Below are positions 15,201-25,723 of a stretch of 64,000 bases of DNA, one piece after another (the stretch's first letter is position 1; every line of letters starts with the position of its first letter). The stretch is from Panagrolaimus kolymaensis. Taxonomy: Eukaryota > Nematoda > Chromadorea > Rhabditida > Panagrolaimidae. Made by a program: the position numbers and the translations under genes. The stretch is from assembly GCA_028622995.1 (NCBI GenBank), contig JAJQJQ010000017.1, positions 2,108,001 to 2,172,000 on the forward strand. Direction: 5' to 3'. Under the pieces are notes generated by a model. It did not search any database. It saw nothing but the letters and a program-made list of their open reading frames with translations, and was not told the DNA's origin.

Positions 15201-15785
15201 TTTGAGAGATATTTAGCAATTTAGCAGTGATTTCAATAACCTAAAAAATAATATTATTACATTTAAAAAAGATCGGATGAATTTTTTTTGCTAAAGTGAA
15301 GAAAAAAATGAAACGCAAAAAAAACATTGGAAAGCAATGCTTGAAACGCATTTTGCATGCATCAAATCGCATCAGAGTAATGAATCCTATTTTTAGAGTG
15401 TCAAAGCTTTTTTAATGTAAAAAAAAAAAGAGGGAATCATTACTACTTATTATTCAAAAATTATTAAAAGTCACCAAAAAATGACATAACTTTATTTTGT
15501 TTGTATCAAAAAATAAAATATTAATTGCTTTATTTATGCATATAATGTTTTAAATTAAATAATTTTTATATCAATATCTTGTTAAAAATAATGTTTGTGA
15601 GTTTGCATTCTCACCAGTGTTCTGCCTTTTGAGGTACGGTCGCCCCGCTTGCACGGAAACATTCCGTGCAAGCGGGGCGACCGTACCTCAAAAGGCAGAA
15701 CACTGATTCTCACACATTATTCTTTGTTACTTTTCTTGGAACCATCAAGATGATCAAGAACACTTATTTTTCGCTTTTTGAATGT
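15201..15785. other. Intergenic region upstream of DRG1, with a MITE insertion
   Basis: The space between the DRG1 start and the 3' end of the unknown gene is non-coding and AT-rich apart from the GC-rich palindromic element at 15607-15713, listed separately. A pair of similar words (gaaacgcaa at about 15310, gaaacgcat at about 15345) is too short to interpret. Confidence 0.5.
15607..15713. mobile_element. Palindromic hAT-type MITE with 8 bp target-site duplication
   Basis: Two perfectly complementary 44 nt arms, 15615-15658 and 15662-15705, flank a 3 nt loop (aca). The arms start CAGTGTTCTGCC and end GGCAGAACACTG, and the core (gtcgccccgcttgcacgg) is GC-rich in an AT-rich genome. The palindrome is bounded exactly by an 8 bp direct repeat, ATTCTCAC, at 15607-15614 and 15706-15713. 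An 8 bp duplication plus CAGTG termini (consensus YARNG) are the signature of hAT transposases. The 91 bp element has no coding capacity, so it must have been moved in trans. Intact arms and duplication suggest recent insertion. Confidence 0.88.
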
Positions 15786-16471
15786 CTATGAACTATCAAA
15801 TCCAAAATTTCCACTATGACGTTTCTTTTTGCTCAGGCGCTTTCCATTTTTCTTTCTTGAATTTGATTCATCATCTTTCATATTGTTAAAAACTTTATTT
15901 TGTAAAAGTGGTTTTGTGTGAATTATGGGTCCTTCAGTAGGAACAACTCCATCACTGACAAATATAGATGAATAAGGCTGACGTTGAACAGCTCGACCTG
16001 CTGAAACCATTGTAGGATTGTTTTTTGAAGGTTCATACGAGTTATGAGTATGAAAGATGGATGTTATGGCCTAAAAAGTTAAAATAACGCTTTAAAAAAT
16101 TGTTGACTTAATGGGTCAACATCTTCTTTATTAGGAAGAAGGTTTATTTTTGGTGGCTGGCTTCACATCGATGTCACTATTTTGATAATCACCATAAGTT
16201 GGCATAGTAGCGTTAGTTTAGTTTGAAGAACTTTGTTTGAAGCGCTGCTTTCATTTTCTCCAACTTCGTGAGAATTTTGTTTTTCAACACTGCATGATTC
16301 TTTTTGTTCGAAATGTTATCTTTAGAAACGCTTTCACTGTTTGAAGCTTTTCTGTTTTCTTCAAAACTATATTTTTTTGCAATTTTTTCGTAAATCATGC
16401 TTGTATTCTTGCTAGAAATCGTAGTTTTTATGACAAACTTTTGATATTTCTTACTTTTCAACGAAGAACAT
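15786..16471 (-). CDS. Unknown basic protein, downstream gene of a likely operon
   Basis: I do not recognise this protein. Four exons join in frame: 16471-16455, 16411-16232, 16160-16121 and 16070-15786, 173 aa, using introns of 43, 71 and 50 nt with ordinary ends. The N-terminal third is charged and Lys-rich (MIYEKIAKKYSFEENRK), then NQPPKINLLPNKEDAITSIF, a Gly/Val segment FVSDGVVPTEGPIIH, and a strongly basic tail SRKKNGKRLSKKKRH that resembles a nuclear or nucleolar localisation signal, ending GNFGFDSS. It has no signal peptide or membrane segment. The ATG is 70 nt after the stop of the kinase gene on the same strand, so it is probably co-transcribed. The second intron boundary is the least certain; an annotation pipeline might well break this gene in two. 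Confidence 0.5.
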
Positions 16472-16541
16472 AATTTGTAAACAGATTTATTGATAATACA
16501 TATTTATTACATAGTGAAAACAAAATTGAAGAAAAATGATA

Positions 16542-17730
16542 TTAAACATAAGGATTTATCCAGTATTCTCCAACATGATCTTCTTCGAAATCTTTAGTTT
16601 CCCAATCGAGATATCGGTTTTCAATGCCCAACATTTTCAAATCATAATTCTGGAAAAAAACTTTTATTATGTTAAAAAATTGATTTTTTTTAAACTTACA
16701 ATAGCGTGAATGACTCGATGATAGTTAATTTCTTCATCCAAAGCTGTATCCTTTTGTAAAAATTCGAGAAAATAAAGAATTGACGGAGGTGGCCCGGGAG
16801 CAGTAAACCAAGGATGAAGTACACGACCTGATGAAATAGCGTGATCTTCAAGTTGTTCTTTATAACACATAATATGGCATCGATTTTGTTGATACCGCCA
16901 TGGAAGTTGACCCAAAATATTTTCAATTGTTGTAAAATAAATGCTCCATAAATCACCTAATTTTCCATCATCCTAAAAACTTTGAAGTTAATAAAATATA
17001 TAGCTTGGTTAAAGAAAATTTATAACTTACAAAACCCTTTTGAGACATAAGAGAAGCATAACGAAGAGTTCCAATAAAAGATGTTTCACGAATTCCATTA
17101 TTTTTTGGATAAAGAGTGCATTTTCTTGCAACACCAAAATCAATTACAAACATTTGACGCGAACGAATTCCAAGACCAATACAAAAATTTGAAGGTTTAA
17201 CATCAGCGTGTATGATTCCATTTGAATGAATAAATTGAATTGATTCAAGCAGCTTAGAACAAACCCAAAGAGAAGTTGAAATTGAAAATCGATCAGTTGA
17301 TAATGATTTCTTTAATTCACGTATATTTGCACCAAGACGATCCATTAGCAAAAGCGTAAAATTTTCATTTTCAACATATCCATAAAATTTCGCAATTGGT
17401 TCTTGAACATTCCAATTTTTTGAAAGAAAAACATTATTGAGTTCTTGTAAAATTTTTGCTTCATTTTTTGCAAGAGTTGAATTAGCTCCTTCAATCTTCG
17501 CTATCATTTCAAGTCCTGTATGCAAATCTTTTGTACGATAAATCTAAAAAAAAAACATTTAAGCAAAAGTTTTAAAATATGAAACCTATGTATTTAAAAG
17601 AAAAGAAAATAAAGCTTACTGCTCCAAAACCACCAGCGTCAATCATTTGAGTTAGTTGGTATCTTTGTTGTATGGTTGATCCACCAAGACTTTTTAAATA
17701 ATCGGTAACCTGTGATCGAATTGAAGCCAT
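16542..17730 (-). CDS. TTBK/CK1-like protein kinase
   Basis: Four exons: 17730-17620, 17543-17031, 16972-16700 and 16649-16542, 334 aa. The kinase domain fills the protein: Gly-rich IDAGGFGAIY, the lysine in EMIAKIE, catalytic loop HADVKPSNF, VIDFGVARK (DFG) and GTLRYASLMSQ. The C-terminal YDLKMLGIENRYLDWE recalls the FDWE-type end of the tau-tubulin kinase domain. This subfamily is greatly expanded in nematodes, many members being sperm-enriched. The HRD arginine is replaced by Ala, making it a non-RD kinase, but the catalytic Asp and the Lys and Asn of KPSN are present, so activity is plausible. The gene is followed 70 nt later by an unknown gene on the same strand. Confidence 0.87.
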
Positions 17731-18114
17731 GGTTTCTTTTAAAATATTAAGTTGACTGACAATAATAAGATGAAAACGAGCAATAAAAAGTTCAAAATGA
17801 TTGATTTACATTTTCAAATTTTTAGAATAATAATATTCATGAAAATATAATGATATGCAAATTATTAGATAATTTTATGTTGCATTTAAAAACACCGTTT
17901 TCCAATATTAAAAATGACTAATGAGGAAGAAAAAAAAAATACGTTCACACCGAACTTTATTGAATCAGTAAATGACGAAGCATTGATTTTTTGCTTGAAT
18001 CATTTATGAAAAAATTTTCCAAATTGACGCCATTCAAAGAAAATATTTAATAAACGAAATTAAAAAGCTATTTTGGAAATTCTTTTTAGGAAGTTTTATT
18101 TATAAAAGAAAAAT
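17731..18114. promoter_or_regulatory. Divergent region kinase / Cys-rich protein
   Basis: These 384 bp lie between two start codons facing apart. The sequence is AT-rich and I see no motif that I would name. No further gene. Confidence 0.4.
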
Positions 18115-18556
18115 ATGTCAATTTTTATTACAATTTTATTGAATATTTTAATTGCAATTACGCTTAGCAATCCTATCAAGTGCAGAGATGATCAATTTGT
18201 TGATGAAACTTCTTCTGTAAGTTTAATCCTAGTAAAAATAAATATTATGACCGATATTGAGTGCATTTAGAAATGCCAAGATTGTTGTGTTTGTAATTCC
18301 ACTGAAAATAAAATGGTAGTTTTTTGTACTCTTGATTGTCCTCCTCCAAATCCAACCGAAGTTTTTAATTGTCAGAAATCTTCTTATTACAATTATGAAA
18401 ATATTACTGAAATATTTTCGCCTCTTCAAACTGCAAACGAAGCACAGTAATCGTTTATTTAGCCAGCCTTTCATTTGATTTCTAAACTCTGTTTTTAGGT
18501 GGTTCTTTTTAATAGCTGCCATTCTTGCTTGTTGTTGCTTTTGTTGCGCTGGATGA
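18115..18556 (+). CDS. Small secreted or single-pass Cys-rich protein
   Basis: Three exons: 18115-18216, 18271-18446 and 18499-18556, 111 aa. I know no family. The N-terminus MSIFITILLNILIAITLSNP is a good signal peptide. The middle carries spaced cysteines (KCRDD, KCQDCCVCNST, FCTLDCPPP, FNCQK) and possible N-glycosylation sites (NST, NIT). The last exon encodes WFFLIAAILACCCFCCAG, a hydrophobic end packed with five cysteines, suggesting a membrane anchor that could be palmitoylated, or a GPI-like tail. No part is long enough to be found by a simple open-frame scan, which is why it is easily missed. Splice ends are ordinary. Polyadenylation-like sequence follows. Function unknown. Confidence 0.6.
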
Positions 18557-18743
18557 AGAGTACTTTATAAAGACAAACTCAACGAAAAGTTAATCGTCGC
18601 ATTTAAAACGTTTTTCTAAGCAAATAAAGAAAATTTAAATTACAAATATCATTACCAAACTTTGTTGAATAAAATAAAAAATTTATTAAATGTATAGTTT
18701 AAACATTATTAACAAACAAACAGAATGTAAACAATAAGAGGTA

Positions 18744-19992
18744 TTATGGTCGCGATGAATTATCGAAGAAAGTTTCATGTAATCCATGAAACCAAGGATG
18801 TTGAAGACCTAAAATACTAGCATTATTAAAATAAAATATGTTGAAAATTCACTGTACATTCTTGAGCAGTTGGACGTAAACTAGACACGAAAAGCAAAGA
18901 TTGATCAATTAAATCAACGACATTAGGAAAATTTGTCAAATAAGGTGCAACAACAGCAATTGAATTTTTTGGATGTCTTGGAAATGTTGAATGTTGAACC
19001 ACCGAATCAGCAGGCCATTCTTCCAGATATGGTAAACCTAACTTCCTAAACGAATTTGTATAATGTAAAGAAGATATGTAAGAAAAATAAAAACATACTC
19101 AAAAATTGCAAACAAAATTTCAGTTTCTGTATTGAGTGGAAAAAGAGGTTGACGAATGAAAAGTTCCGCAATCTAAAAATAAGGGTGACTCTTGTGGAAG
19201 AAACGAGCGAAATTATGTAAACTCATGTTTGGAACAAAACTTACAATGCAACCAGTAGACCAAATATCGATAGCCGTATTATATCCACATTGAAGCAATA
19301 GTTCAGGACATCGATACCATAGAGTAACAACAGTAGTCGTGAAACTTGCATTAAGGCTAAAATTGCGTGCTAATCCAAAATCAGCAATTTTAATATTTTG
19401 ATTCTTGGTAACCAATAAATTTTGAGGTTTGAGATCACGATGGATGATACTGTTGTTGTGAAGAAATTCAAGACCCAAGAAAATCTAAAAAGGTAAATAA
19501 TTAAGAAATAAATTGTGAAAAAGAATCGAACTTGATATGCAAACCATCGACATTGTGTTTCACCCATATTTCGTGGAATATTTTCAAGAAAATGATGTAA
19601 ATCCCAATCACATTTTTCATATAAAAGATGAAGGGTATTATGAGAGTTGCCAGTATTACCATTTATAAAAGCTTCATGCAATCTAAAATTAAAACGTCAT
19701 GAAAGAAAAGAAGAATAGAAAAACAACTGACTTGACAATATTTGGATGAGAAAGTTTTTTTACCGCCATCAAAGCAGCCATTTCACGAACTACACTTTGA
19801 GGTACGCCATCGTTGGTTACAGCAAAGTTTATCACTTTCATAGCAAACTAAAATAATGGAATTAATTAATAGGAAAGATAAATAAAAGAAACTTACAACT
19901 TCATTTGTGGCTCGATTTCTAACTTCATGAACGACTCCATAAGCTCCTCTTCCAACTTCTTTTGTAAAATGAAAATCCGATAAAGCTACCAT
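18744..19992 (-). CDS. CDK4: Cyclin-dependent kinase 4/6
   Basis: Seven exons: 19992-19897, 19847-19732, 19682-19532, 19484-19245, 19172-19099, 19045-18858 and 18808-18744, 309 aa. Gly loop VGRGAYGVV, Lys in FAMKVINF, catalytic [24 protein letters not shown] and the activation segment [16 protein letters not shown] with the threonine of the CAK site region. Features favouring CDK4/6 over CDK1/2 are the wide VTLWYR block, [20 protein letters not shown] and ARNFSLNAS. The cyclin-binding helix reads PQSVVRE where CDK4/6 have PISTVRE. CDK4 with cyclin D drives G1 progression by phosphorylating Rb proteins. A single gene replaces vertebrate CDK4 and CDK6 in invertebrates. Confidence 0.9.
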
Positions 19993-22576
19993 TATTTGAA
20001 AAGTTCAGAATAAATCTTTTTACAATAGTTTCATAATAATTCAAAACTAAAATATTAAAATAGTGATGGAGAGGAAATTTACAATCGATTGCAATTGTTT
20101 CGGCGCAAAAAAAGGAAGAAGACTAAAGCTTGAACAAAAGAAAAGACGTAACACAAGTAAAAAAAAAGAGAGCCAAGGACGACACCCAACGATTTTCTTT
20201 TCTTCTTCGTCTTCGTCTTATTATTTTCTCCATATCAGGATCGATTGGCGCGATGCCCATTGCGCGGGTCTTTGATAGTTTAAAAAATTTTTTGAAAATC
20301 ATTTTTGCGCTAAATCATAGCGACAAACTACGGTAATCAAAAACGTTGAATGAAGGTGTGTTTTACAGATCTTCTTCAGCAAAAATTTTATTTTTGTAAG
20401 CTTTGCATTATTAAAATTCTTAACAAAATTTTTACAAAGCGCTTTCAGAAATATTTTATTCTATTTAATTACAAAAAATCAATGCTTACTGTTGTTAATT
20501 TATTAGAAATTATTGTTTATTTATTTCCATTTTTTGTTGTTGAGGAAATACAGAAATAATGGCTGATTGTTTTTAGATAAATCAATTTTTAATTGTTCTT
20601 CAAAAAATGCATTTTCTCATTGTTTTAACTGCTCTGATTGTTATCTCACATAATAATCTATTGTTATTTATCTCCGCTCAGCTTTCAAAAATTTATTTTA
20701 TACCTATTTTTCATTAAATAAAACAATGCTTTCCGGTTTTTTAATTTTTTCTTATTCTTCTCGATCTTTTGATATTTTCAAAAAAATTTGAAGGCACTTT
20801 CTGAAATTTTAATTCCATTTTTTGAAATAAATAAAAAAGAGCTTTGCTTTTAATAAAAATATATAAAAATCAAGAAACTTTTTTTTTTGAAAAATGATAA
20901 TTTGTATCGCCGACTTTTTTGTTTTGTTAGGGTTTAAAACCACAAAGCTATGTTCTTTAGTGTGAATATTTGGTGACAGATTTAGTTTCATTCCGTTCTA
21001 TATTTTTTTTACAACCAGTGGCGTCAACCACACATATTTGCAGCTTTTTGAACATTGTTTTAAAAAGCTACAAAGCGATCTTGTCGACCATCATGTCTTT
21101 TTTTTTTCTTAGCTGTATGTTTAATAATCGGTTGTTTAGGCAATTGATGTTTTGTCCTTTTAAAGCGTTTTATTTGTTTGTTGCTTGGCATCTTCTAGTC
21201 GCCATCATCAATTTTCTCCTCATTTCGTCTTTTTTAGCCTTTCAAAAAAAGCCAAGCATTACATACGTTGCATTTTCCATTTGTGTTTATTTATTTTTAA
21301 CAACCGTGATTCGTAAAAAAAATAAAATGAAACAGATTTTTCATTTTCCCATTTTTGTTTTCCATTGTTTTCCCCATTGCCATTTTTTCGATCATCAATG
21401 TTTGTTCAAAAAAAAGTGACAATGTGATGTGGAAGAACGAACAAGGACGTCCGAGTTTTAGGATTTTTAGTATTTTTTTTTTCAATTCATATTTAGCGAA
21501 ACACAATTGATTTAAAAACGAAATAATTTTTTTCTATGATTTGTTTAAACATCTGTTTTAAGCGTCTGTAACTTTTCTGAAATTCAATTGATTGACGAAT
21601 CTTTTTTTGTTTGATATTTTTCCTATAGTCCATAATTTTTTTAATGTTGTCTAAATAAATAAGCTAAAAAGAGGATAAAAAATTATGGTGAAGGCTCATT
21701 ATTAATTCAATTTTAACTTGTTGGCAGCAACTTACCAACATTTATTAGGATGAAAGTGCTTTAGGTGTCTGAAACACCTTTTTTCATAAAATCGTTGATT
21801 TCGAAGCTTATGGATTCAAAGACTGATTAAAAATTTTAAAATTTGGGTAATTTTTCGAGACATTATAAGTATGTACATGGAATAAAAAAAGGATTAAATC
21901 ATTCTTTTTTTTGAAGCGATAACTACTCCTTTTAGTGGACATTTTACAACCAACGATGATTGAACATTCATAATTTATTACGACAACAATCCCACATTAA
22001 CACCTTTTTTCGTTTTTTATCGCTGATCTTTACGACCTCCACCCTCATTCATTGACGCTTTCTTTTTCTTTCCTGTCTCATCTGATAAAATTCTTTGCCT
22101 TTCCCAAACTTATCAGCAATCTCCTCTATTTTCTCATCAAACCTTTATCAATCAAAAAAGCCAAAATATAAATAATGCAAAAAAAAACATTAGAGAAAAG
22201 AAATTGTTGGGCTTTTTTTCGGATTAGCTATTTAACGTAAATTGGTATTCTGTGCCAATATTTGCCAACAATCAAACTTTTTTTTCACAAGTTTTACATT
22301 TTTGAAAATTGTTTTGTTTTATTTGGGTTGGAATAACATTCAACATTGATTATTAAAAATTTTGTTTAATCAAAGCCTACACAGTTGACGAATCTTGACA
22401 TCATTTAAAAAGGGACAGTGATATTATTAAAATTCCTCAATTATTATTCATAGTTAATCTTTTCTATATTAATAATTCAAAGGTCGCGACTAAGCTTATT
22501 GTCTTTTTTTTTATTTTTGCAACGTGGAAATATTTTAATTTTAAAACAAGTGAAATTTCAACTAAAACATTAAAAA
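19993..22576. other. 2.6 kb gene-poor region between CDK4 and UGDH
   Basis: I find no gene here. The longest open frame (149 codons at 20970-21419, plus) is T-rich, hydrophobic, shows no introns or homology that I recognise, and overlaps an opposing open frame, so I do not call it. The part near CDK4 has several GC-containing words (ggcgcgatg at 20248, attgcgcggg at 20259) that stand out and could belong to the CDK4 promoter. The right half is probably the UGDH promoter. No repeats with target duplications were seen. Confidence 0.5.
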
Positions 22577-24494
22577 ATGAGTTTAAAGGAACAAGAAGTC
22601 GCTGAAAAAAATTTGAAAATGGTGGAGAAAGTAAGTGTGTTTAAGAAAGTTTATGATTTTTGAGAGGAAGTTCGATGTAATTAATTAACCAATGAAAAAA
22701 AATTATTTCCGTTTTATAATACGTATTCTTATTTTAAAATTTTATAATAAAGAAATAATATCATTAAAACATCGAGCTTTCTCTAAAAGTATAATATTTT
22801 TTTAACAAAAAATATTAAAATCCAAAATTATTAGGTTGAAAAAATTGCCTGTGTTGGAGCTGGGTATGTTGGAGGTCCAACGTGTGCTATGATTGCGAAC
22901 CAATGCCCCGACATTAGAGTTACTGTTGTTGATATGAATAAAGAAAAAATTGATGAATGGAATTCAGATAAACTTCCAATCTATGAAGTTTGCATTTTTT
23001 TTTTTTAAAAGTCACTGTAAATATCTTAAAAACTTTAGCCAGGATTAGAAGAAATTGTTAAAAAATGTCGTGGAAGAAATCTCTTTTTCTCTGCTGATGT
23101 TGGTTCAGCAATTCAAGAAGCTGATCTTATTTTTATATCCGTCAATACTCCAACAAAATCATATGGACGTGGTCAAGTTTGTTGAATCACCACAATTATA
23201 AAAAGTTCTGTATTTTTATTTTATAGGGAATGGCACCTGATTTAAAATATGTTGAATCCGTTTCTCGTACTATTGCTGAATATGCCCAAAGTCCTAAAAT
23301 TGTTGTAGAGAAATCTACGGTACCCGTTAAAGCTGCTCAAAGTATTAAACAAATTCTCAAAGAAGCACAGGCTCATAACAAGCATCAATATTTTCAAGTT
23401 CTTTCAAATCCTGAATTTTTATCTGAAGGCACTGCAATGCATGATCTCGCAAATCCGGATCGAGTTTTAATTGGTGGCGAAAATAGTGAAGATGGGCTTC
23501 AAGCTGTCGCACAATTGGTTGCAATTTACGAGCGATGGGTTCCTCGTGAAAAAATTATTACAACCAATACTTGGTCGAGTGAACTTACCAAGCTTGTAGC
23601 AAATGCTATGCTGGCTCAAAGAATATCCAGTATTAACGCAGTTTCAGCAATTTGTGAAGCCACCGGCGCGGATGTTCGAGAAGTGGCTCATGCTGTAGGA
23701 TGCGACACTCGAATAGGGAATAAATTTTTACAAGCTAGTGTTGGATTTGGTGGAAGTTGCTTTCAAAAAGATGTCCTTAGTTTGGTTTATTTATGCGAAA
23801 CATTAAATTTATCTAAAGTTGCAAATTATTTTCTTGGGGTGAGTATAAAAAAAAGAAGAAGAAATATTGTCAATATAAAACCATTTTAGATTGTTGAAAT
23901 TAATAATTATCAACGCCGTCGATTCGCTGATTTAATTATTAGCGAAATGTTTAACACTGTGACAGATAAACGTATTGCTTTGTTTGGTTTTAGTTTTAAG
24001 AAAAATACTGCTGATACCCGGTAATTATTTAAGCATAAGATTTAATTTTAGAAAATTCATAAATTTAGTGAATCCTCTGCCATTCACGTTGGAAAACATC
24101 TTCTTGATGAACGAGCTCAACTTTGCGTTTATGATCCAAAAGTTCCTGAAACTGTTGTTCGTCATGAATTGGGTTTGGTTACTTCCAAAGATATTGGTAA
24201 TTCTTTTTTTTGTTGACATAAGTAAATCTTCTTCCTTATTTTATAGTAAACAAATACGTGGATGTTTTTCAAACCCCATATGAAGCTTGTAAAAATGCTC
24301 ATTCAATTGTTATTCTCACAGAATGGGATGAATTCAAGGATATTGATTATGAAAAGCTTTATTCTGTTATGAAAAAGCCAGCATCAATTTTTGATGGCCG
24401 TTTAATCCTTGATCAGAACAAACTCAAGCATATTGGATATCGCGTTTTTTCAATTGGAACAGCTAAAAGCCAAAGTTTAAACCTTTTCCCTTAA
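22577..24494 (+). CDS. UGDH: UDP-glucose 6-dehydrogenase
   Basis: Seven exons: 22577-22630, 22835-22987, 23039-23176, 23227-23838, 23890-24020, 24069-24196 and 24247-24494, 487 aa. The NAD-binding loop [37 protein letters not shown] and [14 protein letters not shown] are all present. The catalytic cysteine lies in [16 protein letters not shown], and the UDP-sugar-binding part has [15 protein letters not shown] and YDPKV. The enzyme oxidises UDP-glucose to UDP-glucuronate with two NAD+, supplying glycosaminoglycan synthesis (the C. elegans orthologue is sqv-4, needed for vulval and embryonic chondroitin). The first intron (about 204 nt) is unusually long for this region. The start is the only ATG in the first exon with a Met-Ser leader before [10 protein letters not shown]. 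Confidence 0.97.
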
Positions 24495-25723
24495 GCTTTC
24501 ATTCATTTTCCCCATTTTTTGTTGCCTTTCAAAAAAAATTTCACTTTTGCTTTGAAATTCCATTTTTAATTTATTATTTTCATAAAGTAATTTATTTTGC
24601 CTATCATCAAATTTATAAAAAAAAAGATAATAAAATAATGCATGCAAAGTTTCCATAAACTTTACAAACCATGTTTTACAACTCCATAAAAAATTTATGT
24701 GAAAGATGAACGTTTAAAAGAGCAGTAAAAAGTGTGGTAAATAGATGCATTGGACTAAAATATATGAATGTTTTAAAATAAACAAACAAAATAAGTTTGA
24801 TTAAAAAAATTTGTTTACATCATTTATTCAAGCAAAAAGTAAGACAAACTAAAGCGATACCTAGGATGCAGATTCATATGCTACTTACTTGTTAAATTAT
24901 TTTCCACGATGATCTTAATTTAAAAACAAAAAAATAACGGAGCTCTTTTTATGCAGAACTTTGAATGTACGTTTAGACATTTTTTTGGTGTTGTTAAAAT
25001 AAACGAAACAAAATTGTATGTCAGAACTTTATGATCCATTATTCTAAGATGAATTCGTTGTTTGAGCATAGCATGTTGATATTCAAGAGTAAAGTCGTAA
25101 AATTAAGATTAAATTTTTCTAAACATTTATATATGCATGTTTTTAAGTTTAATTTAAACATGCGTGAACTCTTATTTTGTTGCTGCATTCATTGGTCGAA
25201 AAGACTCTTTATGAATCAAAGCTCCACCTTCGTCTTTTTTTTCTTCTGTTTTTTTTGTGTCAGTCTTTCCTTGGCTTCTATGTTATTGTTTTTTTTTCAA
25301 ACCACAAAAGTTGATTTTAAAACCAGCTGCTCTTTATTTCCTTACTCATATATTTTTTTTGTTGCGCACATTAACTTCTTTCAATTCGATAAATAAATGT
25401 GTTATCTCATTTTTTAAAGTGATGATCGATAAAGAAAAAATACGATAGACTTCAAAAAGTCGACACCAAAAGGATGAGGAAGAAAAAAAGTAAATCAAAA
25501 CCTTTCAACGTCGTTAAAATAAACGCTAAACACTCATTTTTTCAAATGTATATCTCAAATTCGCGCGCAATTTTTTCAGTCGCAGTTGTTCGCTTCTTTT
25601 TTATTTTGGACGTGGTTCACATTTTTTGTTGCTTTTTTGTCATCGATCAATTTTTTTTTCAAAGATTTTAGCTTCAACGTTTCTTCAAGCCTCAAAGAAT
25701 ATTTCTCTGGTATTTATTTCATT
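24495..25723. promoter_or_regulatory. 1.2 kb region upstream of EB1
   Basis: The sequence is AT-rich with long T runs and no gene that I can support. Open frames of 60 to 120 codons here are Phe/Leu/Cys-rich by composition. The region presumably holds the UGDH 3' end (first 150 bp) and the promoter of the EB1 gene or EB1-led operon. Confidence 0.45.

Noticed and set aside
20970..21419. 149-codon hydrophobic open frame on the plus strand
   Set aside because: Composition (Phe/Leu/Ile/Lys) is what T-rich intergenic DNA gives by chance; no homology, splice structure or upstream acceptor that I trust, and an opposing open frame overlaps it.
25031..25396. 121-codon open frame upstream of EB1
   Set aside because: Phe/Cys-rich frame in a T-rich region, overlapped by other frames; no family recognised.
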